DNA from: Gallionellaceae bacterium
GTDB lineage: Bacteria > Pseudomonadota > Gammaproteobacteria > Burkholderiales > Gallionellaceae
DNA: 9,194 nt
Direction: 5' to 3'
NCBI GenBank assembly: GCA_003151655.1
Contig: PLYB01000289.1
Location: forward strand, 1 to 9,194
Below the pieces are notes generated by a model. It saw nothing but the letters and a program-made list of their open reading frames with translations. It searched no databases and was not told where the DNA came from. A program made the translations under genes and the position numbers. Of the stretch, positions 1 through 5,781 are shown piece after piece; the stretch's first letter is position 1; each line of letters opens with the position of its first letter.

Positions 1-969
1 CCGCGGCCGCACGACCCCTTTCTCGATCTCGTGCCGCCGCAAGGCATCAGGCTCACGCCGCGCCACTACGCCTATCTGAAGATCTCGGAAGGCTGCAACA
101 ATCGCTGCAGCTTCTGCATCATTCCTTCCATGCGCGGTGACCTGGTCAGCCGGCCGGTGGGCGAGGTGCTGCGGGAGGCGGAAAACCTCGCGCGCGCCGG
201 GGTCAAGGAGATCCTGGTCATCTCTCAAGACACCAGCGCCTACGGCGTTGACCTCAAGTATGCCGCCCAATCCTGGCGCGGCCAGGAGCGCCAAGCCCGC
301 TTTTATGACCTCACCGCGGCGCTCGGCGAACTCGGCGTGTGGATTCGTCTGCACTACGTGTATCCCTATCCTCATGTCGATAAAGTCGTCAATCTGATGG
401 CCGAGGGCGGGGTGCTGCCGTATCTCGACATCCCGTTTCAGCATGCCAGTGCCCGCATTTTGAAACTGATGAAGCGGCCGGCGGCGGCCACCAACACCCT
501 GGAGCGCATTGCCGCCTGGCGGCGGGTCGTGCCGGATCTCACCATTCGCAGCACTTTCATCGTCGGCTTTCCCGGCGAGACGGAAGAAGAGTTCGAAGAG
601 TTGTTGGACTTTATCGAGGAGGCGCAACTGGATCGCGTCGGCGCGTTTAAGTATTCGCCGGTCGAGGGCGCGGCGGCGAATGCGTTGCCCGATCACATTG
701 ATCCCGATGTGCAGGAAGAACGCCTCGCGCGCTTGATGTATCTGCAAGAAGACATCAGCGCGGAAAAACTTGCCAAAAAAGTCGGCAAGACCATGCAAGT
801 GCTGGTCGATGATGTGGATGAAGAAGGATCGGTTGCACGCAGCGCTGCCGATGCACCCGAGGTGGATGGCTTGGTCTACATCAATGGCGAAGAACTGGAA
901 GTAGGGGAGTTCGTCACGGTGCGCATCACCGATTCGGACGAGCACGATCTGTGGGGTGAGCTGGTGTAG
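1..969 (+). CDS. rimO: Ribosomal protein S12 methylthiotransferase RimO, 5'-truncated by the window edge
   Basis: RimO is a radical-SAM enzyme that adds a methylthio group to the conserved aspartate of ribosomal protein S12. The frame is open from base 1, so the N-terminal MTTase domain lies outside and the GTG at 31 is an internal valine, not the start. The radical-SAM triad C-x3-C-x2-C is encoded at 94-117 within EGCNNRCSFC. It is followed by the RimO-typical stretches IIPSMRGDLVSRP, EILVISQDTSAYG, LHYVYPYPHVD, LPYLDIPFQHAS and STFIVGFPGETEEEF. The C-terminus is a TRAM domain ending in DEHDLWGELV, closely like the E. coli protein as I recall it. SQDTSAYGVD and ADAPEVDGLVY favour RimO over the tRNA enzyme MiaB. 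The gene ends at TAG 967-969. No clear hairpin terminator follows. Confidence 0.97.
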   Translation, partial: PRPHDPFLDLVPPQGIRLTPRHYAYLKISEGCNNRCSFCIIPSMRGDLVSRPVGEVLREAENLARAGVKEILVISQDTSAYGVDLKYAAQSWRGQERQARFYDLTAALGELGVWIRLHYVYPYPHVDKVVNLMAEGGVLPYLDIPFQHASARILKLMKRPAAATNTLERIAAWRRVVPDLTIRSTFIVGFPGETEEEFEELLDFIEEAQLDRVGAFKYSPVEGAAANALPDHIDPDVQEERLARLMYLQEDISAEKLAKKVGKTMQVLVDDVDEEGSVARSAADAPEVDGLVYINGEELEVGEFVTVRITDSDEHDLWGELV

Positions 970-1029
970 GCGAGGTATCGGGGCGCTATTTCCCTTGTGC
1001 TGTTTCAAGCTGCGCGGATTGCTTCGCCC

Positions 1030-1038
1030 TGCTACAAT
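1030..1038 (+). promoter_or_regulatory. Candidate extended -10 promoter for crcB-DUF190
   Basis: The bases TGCTACAAT match an extended -10 element (TGn followed by TACAAT, five of six to TATAAT). The expected start of transcription is near 1045, giving a leader of roughly 30 bases before the crcB ATG. No good -35 hexamer is visible at normal spacing, which is common for extended -10 promoters. It lies in the only gap (970-1073) before crcB. Confidence 0.45.
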
Positions 1039-1073
1039 CTAGCCACTATGCTTAATCTACCCATGCAGGCGCT

Positions 1074-1454
1074 ATGTTGAATGCATTTATCGCAATCGGT
1101 GCAGGCGCTGCCATCGGCGCATGGTTGCGCTGGGGCTTGGGGCTTTGGTTGAATCCCGCGCTACCTGATTTGCCGCTGGGCACGCTATCGGCCAATCTCA
1201 TCGGCGGATATTTGGTTGGGTTTGCCGTTGCCTTCTTTATGCAGCACCCCGGACTTTCACCGGAATGGCGCTTGCTCATCATCACCGGATTTTTGGGCGG
1301 ACTCACCACTTTTTCCACCTTCTCCGCCGAAACCGTCACCCTGCTGATGCGCGGGCAATATACTTGGGCTATGGCTATCATCACCGCACATTTGGGCGGC
1401 TCGTTACTGATGACCGTGTTAGGCATTCAAACCGTCAAGTGGATACAACAATAG
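1074..1454 (+). CDS. crcB: Fluoride ion channel CrcB/FluC
   Basis: CrcB/FluC proteins are small four-helix inner-membrane proteins that form antiparallel dimers and export fluoride. This 126-residue protein has the normal family length and four hydrophobic segments (about 3-25, 35-56, 66-90 and 97-121). Family motifs are clear: GAxIGAWLRW near the start, N41 in NLIGGYLVGF, and GFLGGLTTFSTFS at 72-84, which carries the phenylalanines and polar residues that line the fluoride path. The ATG at 1074 has only a weak ribosome site (AGG at 1066-1068), but the N-terminus aligns with the family. The stop TAG (1452-1454) overlaps the Shine-Dalgarno of the following DUF190 gene, so the two are almost certainly one transcript. 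I see no fluoride riboswitch upstream. Confidence 0.95.
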   Translation: MLNAFIAIGAGAAIGAWLRWGLGLWLNPALPDLPLGTLSANLIGGYLVGFAVAFFMQHPGLSPEWRLLIITGFLGGLTTFSTFSAETVTLLMRGQYTWAMAIITAHLGGSLLMTVLGIQTVKWIQQ

Positions 1455-1462
1455 GAGGCGTT

Positions 1463-1774
1463 ATGCAGGCTATTTACCTCAAGTTCTATCTTACCGAAAA
1501 ACAAAAACATGGCGATCACATCCTGTACGAATGGCTGTTGGATCAGGCCAAACGCATCGGTATTCCGGGCGGGTCGGTGTTTCGTTCCATCGCCGGATAC
1601 GGTCGTCACGGAAGTTTGCACGCGGAGACTTTTATTGAACTGGCGGGCGAGTTGCCGATACAAGTCGAGTTCATTTTGGAGCAGCAGCAGTCCGAGGAAT
1701 TTTTAGCGACGCTACGTGCTTATGAGCTGAACATTCGTTTTGTGAGTTACCCCGTTAACACCGGTGTAGTGTAA
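1463..1774 (+). CDS. DUF190 family PII-like protein
   Basis: This 103-residue protein belongs to the DUF190 family, whose known structures resemble the PII signalling fold; the molecular function is not established. Family features seen are the N-terminal beta strand (QAIYLKFYLTE), a helix (LYEWLLDQAKRIGIPGGSVFRSI), the glycine-rich AGYGRHGSLHAE loop at about 48-59 and ELPIQVEFI near 66-74. The ATG at 1463 is chosen because a perfect AGGAGG (1453-1458) precedes it by four bases and translation then begins at the family's usual N-terminus; the longer in-frame extension to 1265 merely overlaps crcB. The gene sits eight bases after crcB. DUF190 genes are often found beside crcB, which suggests a regulatory or accessory role in fluoride export. 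That role is inference. Confidence 0.9.
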   Translation: MQAIYLKFYLTEKQKHGDHILYEWLLDQAKRIGIPGGSVFRSIAGYGRHGSLHAETFIELAGELPIQVEFILEQQQSEEFLATLRAYELNIRFVSYPVNTGVV

Positions 1775-1780
1775 ACCCGA

Positions 1781-1913
1781 ATAATCCACTAGCCGCTGGG
1801 GTCTCACATAATCAAGATGTTGTAGGTCGGGTTTTCCTCGAAGAGGTTCTTGTACCCTTTAGGGTGAACCCGACATGTCGGACTGAAGCCCGACCTACGT
1901 TCTAATGGATTAT
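1781..1913. repeat. Palindromic intergenic repeat (REP/MITE-like) between DUF190 and ppsR
   Basis: The core is a pair of 13-base arms: GTAGGTCGGGTTT at 1822-1834 and AAGCCCGACCTAC at 1886-1898, complementary apart from one G-T pair. Between them are smaller dyads: CCTC-GAA-GAGG (1836-1846), ACCCT-TT-AGGGT (1854-1865) and CGACATGTCG (1871-1880). An outer, asymmetric pair, ATAATCCACTAG (1781-1792) and its near complement at 1902-1913, agrees at 11 of 12 positions. Multiple nested hairpins flanked by GTAGG/CCTAC ends are typical of dispersed REP or MITE-like repeats in beta- and gammaproteobacteria. It starts seven bases after the DUF190 stop and could also work as a terminator. It has no coding capacity. 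Confidence 0.75.
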
Positions 1914-1956
1914 ATAAATGCTTGCGCTCTCAGTCGCGCATTCGTGAAAGGGAATC

Positions 1957-2772
1957 ATGACAACTCCAAAACGCACCATCATCTACGTCTCCGACGGCAC
2001 CGGTATCACCGCAGAAACATTGGGGCACGGGTTGTTAGCCCAGTTCGACGGGACTGAGTTTCGGCCAATGCGTTTTCCTTTTTTGGATAGCGAAGAAAAG
2101 GTCAGAGATTGTCTGGCGCGCATCAATGAGTTGAGCCGGATTGAAGGTGTGCGCCCTATCGTTATTCTGACACAGACCAATCAGGAATTCAGCGCGATTC
2201 TGCATCAGGCAGATGCATTTTTTATCGATTTGTTTGAAGCTTTTATTGCCCCCTTGGAGCAGGAGCTTGGCAGCCAATATAACCGTGCTGTTGGTCGCTC
2301 ACACGGACACGCCAACCCTGAATACAATTCGCGTATCGCGGCGATGAATTTCGCATTGGCTCACGACGATGGTGTGTCGGATACCGATTTAAAGAGTGCC
2401 GATATTATTCTGGTCGGTGTATCGCGTAGTGGAAAAACGCCGACCAGCCTGTATCTTTCCTTACAGTTTTCTTTGAAAGCGGCAAATTACCCGCTCATCC
2501 CCGAAGATTTTGAACGCGGCGACTTGCCTTCCAGATTGCATCCGTATCGTTCCAAGTTATTCGGCTTAACCATCGCCCCCGAACAATTGCACCGCATACG
2601 CAGCGACCGCCGCCCGAACAGCAAATATGCCTCACTGGAAAATTGTCGCTACGAAGTTGCCGCAGCGGAACGAATGATGCGGCGCGAAGGAATCAAATGG
2701 TTCGACACCACCTCACGCTCAATCGAAGAACTATCCGTGCAACTGATGCAGGAACTTAATCTCGAAAATTGA
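1957..2772 (+). CDS. ppsR: PEP synthase regulatory protein PpsR (bifunctional kinase/pyrophosphorylase, DUF299)
   Basis: PpsR inactivates phosphoenolpyruvate synthase by ADP-dependent phosphorylation of a threonine and reactivates it by Pi-dependent dephosphorylation, thereby controlling pyruvate-to-PEP conversion. The 271-residue length is close to that of the E. coli protein. Family features are the N-terminal IIYVSDGTGITAETLGH, the GRSHG segment at 113-117, the P-loop GVSRSGKTPTS beginning at G154, the ANYPLIPED segment after it, and the C-terminal KWFDTTSRSIEELS. The ATG at 1957 is preceded by AAAGGGA (1947-1953) and gives the standard N-terminus. The target ppsA gene, often a divergent neighbour, is not in the window. 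TATATAA at 1911-1917, at the edge of the repeat, is a possible -10 but lacks a convincing -35. Confidence 0.97.
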   Translation: MTTPKRTIIYVSDGTGITAETLGHGLLAQFDGTEFRPMRFPFLDSEEKVRDCLARINELSRIEGVRPIVILTQTNQEFSAILHQADAFFIDLFEAFIAPLEQELGSQYNRAVGRSHGHANPEYNSRIAAMNFALAHDDGVSDTDLKSADIILVGVSRSGKTPTSLYLSLQFSLKAANYPLIPEDFERGDLPSRLHPYRSKLFGLTIAPEQLHRIRSDRRPNSKYASLENCRYEVAAAERMMRREGIKWFDTTSRSIEELSVQLMQELNLEN

Positions 2773-2847
2773 GATTGGTTGGGCCGACGCTCACTGAGAT
2801 GAACATTTAGCGCATTATTGAAAGCTCAAAAACGTACCGGGTTATTT

Positions 2848-2876
2848 TTGCATTCAAAAGCAATTGTGTGTACCAT
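2848..2876 (+). promoter_or_regulatory. Candidate promoter of the toxin-antitoxin pair
   Basis: TTGCAT (2848-2853) and TACCAT (2871-2876) are separated by 17 bases and could be -35 and -10 elements, each weak. Transcription would begin near 2883, about 24 bases before the antitoxin ATG. Just downstream lie two short dyads, ATTC-TAG-GAAT (2892-2902) and ATTATAAT (2901-2908), which are plausible antitoxin operator half-sites because Phd-type antitoxins autorepress. Binding is not shown by the sequence. Confidence 0.3.
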
Positions 2877-2906
2877 GCCATTAAAATGACTATTCTAGGA
2901 ATTATA

Positions 2907-3164
2907 ATGACTACTTTGGCGGTAAGCGTCACCGAATTCAAAACGCATTGTCTTGATTTGATCCGGCAGGTTGAGCAGGTTGGTGATGCTGTCGAGTTGA
3001 CGCGTCACGGTAAGGTGGTTGCCCGGCTGATCCCCTCGACACCTGCTGCTCGCGGAACTCCTGCATGGCAGCGTTTGCGCGGGCAAGGCAAACTTCTTGG
3101 TGCGCCTGAAGAATCGGTACTCGACAGTGAGCAGTTTGAAGCGATGCGTGTCAACAAGCAATGA
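2907..3164 (+). CDS. Type II antitoxin, Phd/YefM family
   Basis: This 85-residue protein has the Phd/YefM fold signature: a beta strand and helix at the N-terminus (LAVSVTEFKTHCLDLIRQVEQVGDAVELTRHGKVVARLIP), then a flexible charged C-terminal tail expected to wrap the toxin. The family binds operator DNA through the N-terminal half and neutralises the partner toxin. I chose ATG 2907 over the upstream GTG 2868 and ATG 2886 because AGGA (2897-2900) sits six bases before it and the protein then starts immediately before the conserved VSVTEFK strand. Its TGA stop overlaps the toxin ATG in ATGA (3161-3164), the usual arrangement for translational coupling of antitoxin and toxin. The C-terminal segment, about residues 50-85, is the less conserved toxin-binding part. 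Confidence 0.9.
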   Translation: MTTLAVSVTEFKTHCLDLIRQVEQVGDAVELTRHGKVVARLIPSTPAARGTPAWQRLRGQGKLLGAPEESVLDSEQFEAMRVNKQ

Positions 3165-3571
3165 AACCGCCGCTGTTGCTCGATACGCACATTTGGTTGT
3201 GGTGGATATTGGGGCAAGCTGAATTGTCAGAGCGCGAACGTGAAGCTCTGGATGCTTTCGCTGCTGCGGGCACACCGCCTGGATTATCGGCGATCAGTTT
3301 GTGGGAAGCGCAGATGTTGGTAGAAAAAGGTCGGCTTATGCTCGACACCCCGCTGGCCTTTTGGCTACCGACTGCTGCAGCAAGTGAGATTGTCACGCTG
3401 TTGCCGATGGATGTCGATGTCGTGCTCGCGCTTGAAAGCTTGCCCAAATCGTTTCATGGTGATCCTGCGGATCGTATTATTGTCTCGACGGCGCGTGCGC
3501 ATGGTTTGACTCTGGCAACCCGTGACGGCAATATTCGGCGTTCGAGGACAGCTTCGCTCTGGAAGCCTTAG
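3161..3571 (+). CDS. PIN-domain toxin (VapC-like ribonuclease) partner of the Phd/YefM antitoxin
   Basis: PIN-domain toxins are Mg2+-dependent ribonucleases that cleave RNA when freed from their antitoxin. This 136-residue protein shows the acidic catalytic set: D8 in LLLDTHIWLWW, E49 in AISLWEAQML, D101 and D104 in HGDPADRIIVSTA, and D122 in LATRDGNI. Length and the order of motifs are normal, so the toxin looks intact. It overlaps the antitoxin by four bases and has no separate ribosome site, consistent with coupling. The DTHIWLWW start and DPADR motif place it in the PIN branch normally paired with Phd/YefM antitoxins (COG3744 type), rather than with VapB or FitA types. It ends 12 bases from the convergent LysR gene. 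The RNA target is unknown. Confidence 0.92.
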   Translation: MKPPLLLDTHIWLWWILGQAELSEREREALDAFAAAGTPPGLSAISLWEAQMLVEKGRLMLDTPLAFWLPTAAASEIVTLLPMDVDVVLALESLPKSFHGDPADRIIVSTARAHGLTLATRDGNIRRSRTASLWKP

Positions 3572-3583
3572 TTCTCTAAAAAC

Positions 3584-4531
3584 TCAAGCCTGCACCGTAA
3601 GCTCAGTCGGCATCGTCTCCAGCCCGTAAACCTCTTTCAAAATCTCGACAAACCGTCGCGCCTGTGGTGACAGGAAACGACCTTTTCTCAAGACCAAGCC
3701 ATAGCCGCGCTGCGGGAAGTGTTGGTTGAGCGGGATGCGCACTAATTTTTCTGTGCCGGTCAGGCAGATGTCGGTAACGATGGAGATGCCCATGCCCAAT
3801 TCCACGTATTTCTTGATGACTTCCCAGCCGCCGGCTTCCAGCGTGACGGTAAAGGTCAGGTTGTGTTGTTGGAACACGTATTTGACCATGCGCCAGGTCG
3901 AGAGGTGGCGGGGCGGCAGGATGAGTCCGTATTTGCTGATTTCTTCTAATGTGACATTGGGGTGGCTGGCCAGAGGATGATCGAGCGGGACGATCAGCGC
4001 CGGGTCGAAGGTCACCACGGGTTGATAGGTGATGTCATCGGGCACATCCAGCATCGAGCCGACCACCAGATCAATCTCGTCGTCGCGCAGCATTTTCAAG
4101 CCGTCGCGCCCGGTTTCGTTGTGTATCTTGAGCTGGATGCGCGGGTAGGCGCTGACAAAACGGCGTACTGCTTCCGGCAGAATATAGAGGATGGTGGATT
4201 CTCCCGCGCCTATTTTCAGTTCGCCCGAGTCCAGCTTGTCGTTATGCGCGGCAAAGTTTTCCTGCAGGCTGTCGATTCCTTCAACTAGTGGCTTGGCCAA
4301 GGTATACAATGCCTCACCATCCGGCGTAAGTTTGAGCACCGGGCCGCGTCGTTCGAATACGGTTACGCCTAATTCCCGCTCCATTGCTTGTATCTGCAAA
4401 GTTACCGAAGGCTGGCTCAGGAAGAGTTTTTGCGCGGCCAGGGTGATGCTGCCGCAGCGAACGACTTCGCAAAATGCGCGCATCTGCTTGAGTCGATTGT
4501 TTTTATAGTAGCTTTGCTTTTCATCTGGCAT
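3584..4531 (-). CDS. LysR-type transcriptional regulator
   Basis: The 315-residue product has a LysR-type N-terminal winged helix-turn-helix (about 13-72: MRAFCEVVRCGSITLAAQKL, SQPSVTLQIQAMERELGV and FERRGPVLKLTPDGE) and a periplasmic-binding-protein-like effector domain from about 103 (GELKIGAGES) to 305. Such proteins bind DNA as tetramers and respond to a small metabolite. The effector domain resembles the CysB/CbbR side of the family by eye, but the ligand cannot be read from sequence. The ATG complement is at 4529-4531, with AAGGA about six bases upstream on the minus strand. The gene is divergent from the RnfB-like/oxidoreductase operon, the classic arrangement for a LysR regulator and its target. 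A 133-bp palindromic repeat begins just 13 bases upstream of its start codon. Confidence 0.95.
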   Translation of the reverse strand: MPDEKQSYYKNNRLKQMRAFCEVVRCGSITLAAQKLFLSQPSVTLQIQAMERELGVTVFERRGPVLKLTPDGEALYTLAKPLVEGIDSLQENFAAHNDKLDSGELKIGAGESTILYILPEAVRRFVSAYPRIQLKIHNETGRDGLKMLRDDEIDLVVGSMLDVPDDITYQPVVTFDPALIVPLDHPLASHPNVTLEEISKYGLILPPRHLSTWRMVKYVFQQHNLTFTVTLEAGGWEVIKKYVELGMGISIVTDICLTGTEKLVRIPLNQHFPQRGYGLVLRKGRFLSPQARRFVEILKEVYGLETMPTELTVQA

Positions 4532-4544
4532 CTTGATTCCTTAC

Positions 4545-4677
4545 TGTAGGCTGGCGGTAAGCAAAGCGAAGCCCAGCATGCTGATTTCAGCAAACACTGG
4601 GGTTCGTACCCATGTCAATTCTGCATCGAGCTTGCTTGATAGCAGATTGCCTAACTTTGTTGTACCGCCAGCCTACA
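4545..4677. repeat. 133-bp palindromic REP/MITE-like element upstream of the LysR gene
   Basis: The ends are a perfect 15-base inverted repeat, TGTAGGCTGGCGGTA (4545-4559) and TACCGCCAGCCTACA (4663-4677). Inside are two hairpin regions. The first is CGAAGCCCAG (4567-4576) with CTGGGGTTCG (4597-4606), enclosing a perfect TGCTGA-TT-TCAGCA hairpin (4579-4592). The second runs from CTGCATCGAGC (4621-4631) to GCTTGATAGCAG (4634-4645) with one bulge and one G-T pair. There is no transposase and no obvious target-site duplication. The ends resemble those of the other repeat (1821-1899) in beginning TGTAGG and closing CCTAC, but the bodies differ. It is probably a non-autonomous dispersed element. 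Confidence 0.8.
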
Positions 4678-4887
4678 AAATTATTTGATTATTGTAAATA
4701 TTAATAATAATAATTGAAACGATTGATTCGCGGAATAATTGTAGTTTGTTTAGTCTGCGTCCCACAAGAAAAATATAAGTTACACACGGGTGTCATGAGT
4801 TACTGAGACACTCAATGGGATATTGATAAATGTGCTACAAGAGCGGGGCTAAAGTTCCCGCAGCAGATTTATCGAGACGAGGGATAC
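4678..4887 (+). promoter_or_regulatory. Divergent control region for the LysR gene and the RnfB-like/oxidoreductase operon
   Basis: This 210-base stretch is AT-rich at its left side and carries no gene. Plus-strand -10 candidates are TATAAG (4774-4779) and an extended TGCTACAAG (4833-4841); both lack a good -35, as expected of an activated promoter. A 22-base dyad GTGTC-N12-GACAC (4790-4811) lies just upstream of the second candidate. AATAATTG occurs twice with a 25-base period (4709-4716 and 4734-4741). On the minus strand TACAAT (complement of 4691-4696) could serve the LysR gene. GCGGG...CCCGC (4843-4847 with 4857-4861) would form a small leader hairpin. The ribosome site GAGGGA (4879-4884) precedes the ATG at 4888. 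Confidence 0.4.
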
Positions 4888-5772
4888 ATGGAAATACTGT
4901 ACAGCGTGTTTGTCACAGCCGTATTTATGGCCGCTTTGGGTGGCCTGCTGGCGTATTTTTTGGCAATCGCCAATAAACGCCTGTATGTGTATGAAGATCC
5001 GCTCATCGAACAAGTCGAAGAATTACTCCCCCATTCCAATTGCGGAGCCTGTGGCTCGGCAGGATGCCGTAACTTTGCCGAACTGGCGGTGTTGGGCAAA
5101 ATTGATCCCGCCTGCTGTACCGTCAACACTGCCGAACAAAATAAAAATATCGCTGGGCTGTTGGGCGTTGCAATGGGTAATGTCGAAAAGCGTGTGGCGC
5201 GTTTGGCCTGTGCCGGTGGCAAGCATGTCGCCACGATGCGCGCACTGTATTCCGGTCTTGCTTCCTGTCGCGCGGCGACGGTGGCGGGGGGCGGCGGCAA
5301 AAGTTGCGCTTGGGGTTGTCTGGGTTTGGGCGATTGTGCCGACGTGTGCGATTTCGATGCCATTCAAATGGATAGGCACGGATTGCCGGTGGTTGACTTG
5401 GTTAAATGCACCGCCTGCGGTGACTGTGTCGATATTTGCCCGAAGAATTTATTCTCTATTCATGGTGTTACGCACAAGTTGTGGGTGGCCTGTCGCAATG
5501 AGGAGGCGGATGGCGATGTGGCCGAAGCTGCCTGCGAAGTTGCCTGTACCGCTTGCGGTCGTTGCGTGATGGATGGCGCGGAAGGATTGATCCATCTGCA
5601 AAGCAATCTGGCGGTTATCGACTATGACCAAAACGCCAGCGCAAGTCGCGTTGCCATCGAGCGCTGTCCCACCGGAGCGATTGTATGGCTCGAAGGTGAG
5701 CGCATCATCAAAGGCAAGTTAGCCAAAAAAATCATTCGTATCGAACCATTACCTGCCAATATTGAAGTCTAA
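4888..5772 (+). CDS. RnfB-like membrane-anchored polyferredoxin
   Basis: In Rnf complexes RnfB accepts electrons from ferredoxin and passes them on at the membrane. This 294-residue protein is the long form known from anaerobes; E. coli RnfB is about 190 residues. It has an N-terminal membrane helix (about 5-27), then the RnfB-type [4Fe-4S] motif C52-x2-C55-x4-C60-x16-C77 in NCGACGSAGC. A two-cluster ferredoxin domain follows: C140-x3-C144-x5-C150-x3-C154 in SCAWGCLGLGDCADVC, and C174-x2-C177-x2-C180-x3-C184-P. The last domain retains C220, C223, C226 and C260-P, enough for one more cluster, while the remaining cysteines of a second cluster are gone. No rnfA, C, D, E or G lies nearby. It is followed after nine bases by the 2-oxoacid oxidoreductase gene, so it is probably that enzyme's electron partner rather than part of a full Rnf pump. 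The partner role is inference. Confidence 0.9.
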   Translation: MEILYSVFVTAVFMAALGGLLAYFLAIANKRLYVYEDPLIEQVEELLPHSNCGACGSAGCRNFAELAVLGKIDPACCTVNTAEQNKNIAGLLGVAMGNVEKRVARLACAGGKHVATMRALYSGLASCRAATVAGGGGKSCAWGCLGLGDCADVCDFDAIQMDRHGLPVVDLVKCTACGDCVDICPKNLFSIHGVTHKLWVACRNEEADGDVAEAACEVACTACGRCVMDGAEGLIHLQSNLAVIDYDQNASASRVAIERCPTGAIVWLEGERIIKGKLAKKIIRIEPLPANIEV

Positions 5773-5781
5773 GGGGAAATC

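Noticed and set aside
970..1073. Fluoride riboswitch upstream of crcB
   Set aside because: The conserved pseudoknot elements of the crcB-motif RNA are not visible in this 104-base gap, and nothing there folds into its usual shape.
1265..1462. Longer N-terminal form of the DUF190 protein
   Set aside because: The extension only runs through crcB in another frame; a perfect AGGAGG and the family's normal N-terminus support the ATG at 1463.
2773..2847. Rho-independent terminator after ppsR
   Set aside because: CTC-GAAAATT-GAG at the stop codon is too weak a stem and has no T-tract; no other stable hairpin is present.
2868..2906. Upstream GTG (2868) or ATG (2886) start for the antitoxin
   Set aside because: Neither has a good ribosome site, and they add residues before the conserved VSVTEFK strand; ATG 2907 has AGGA at the right distance.
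4701..4714. TAA/AAT triplet run as a microsatellite or origin-like element
   Set aside because: It is only about four units long and fits an AT-rich promoter region; there are no DnaA boxes or iterons around it.
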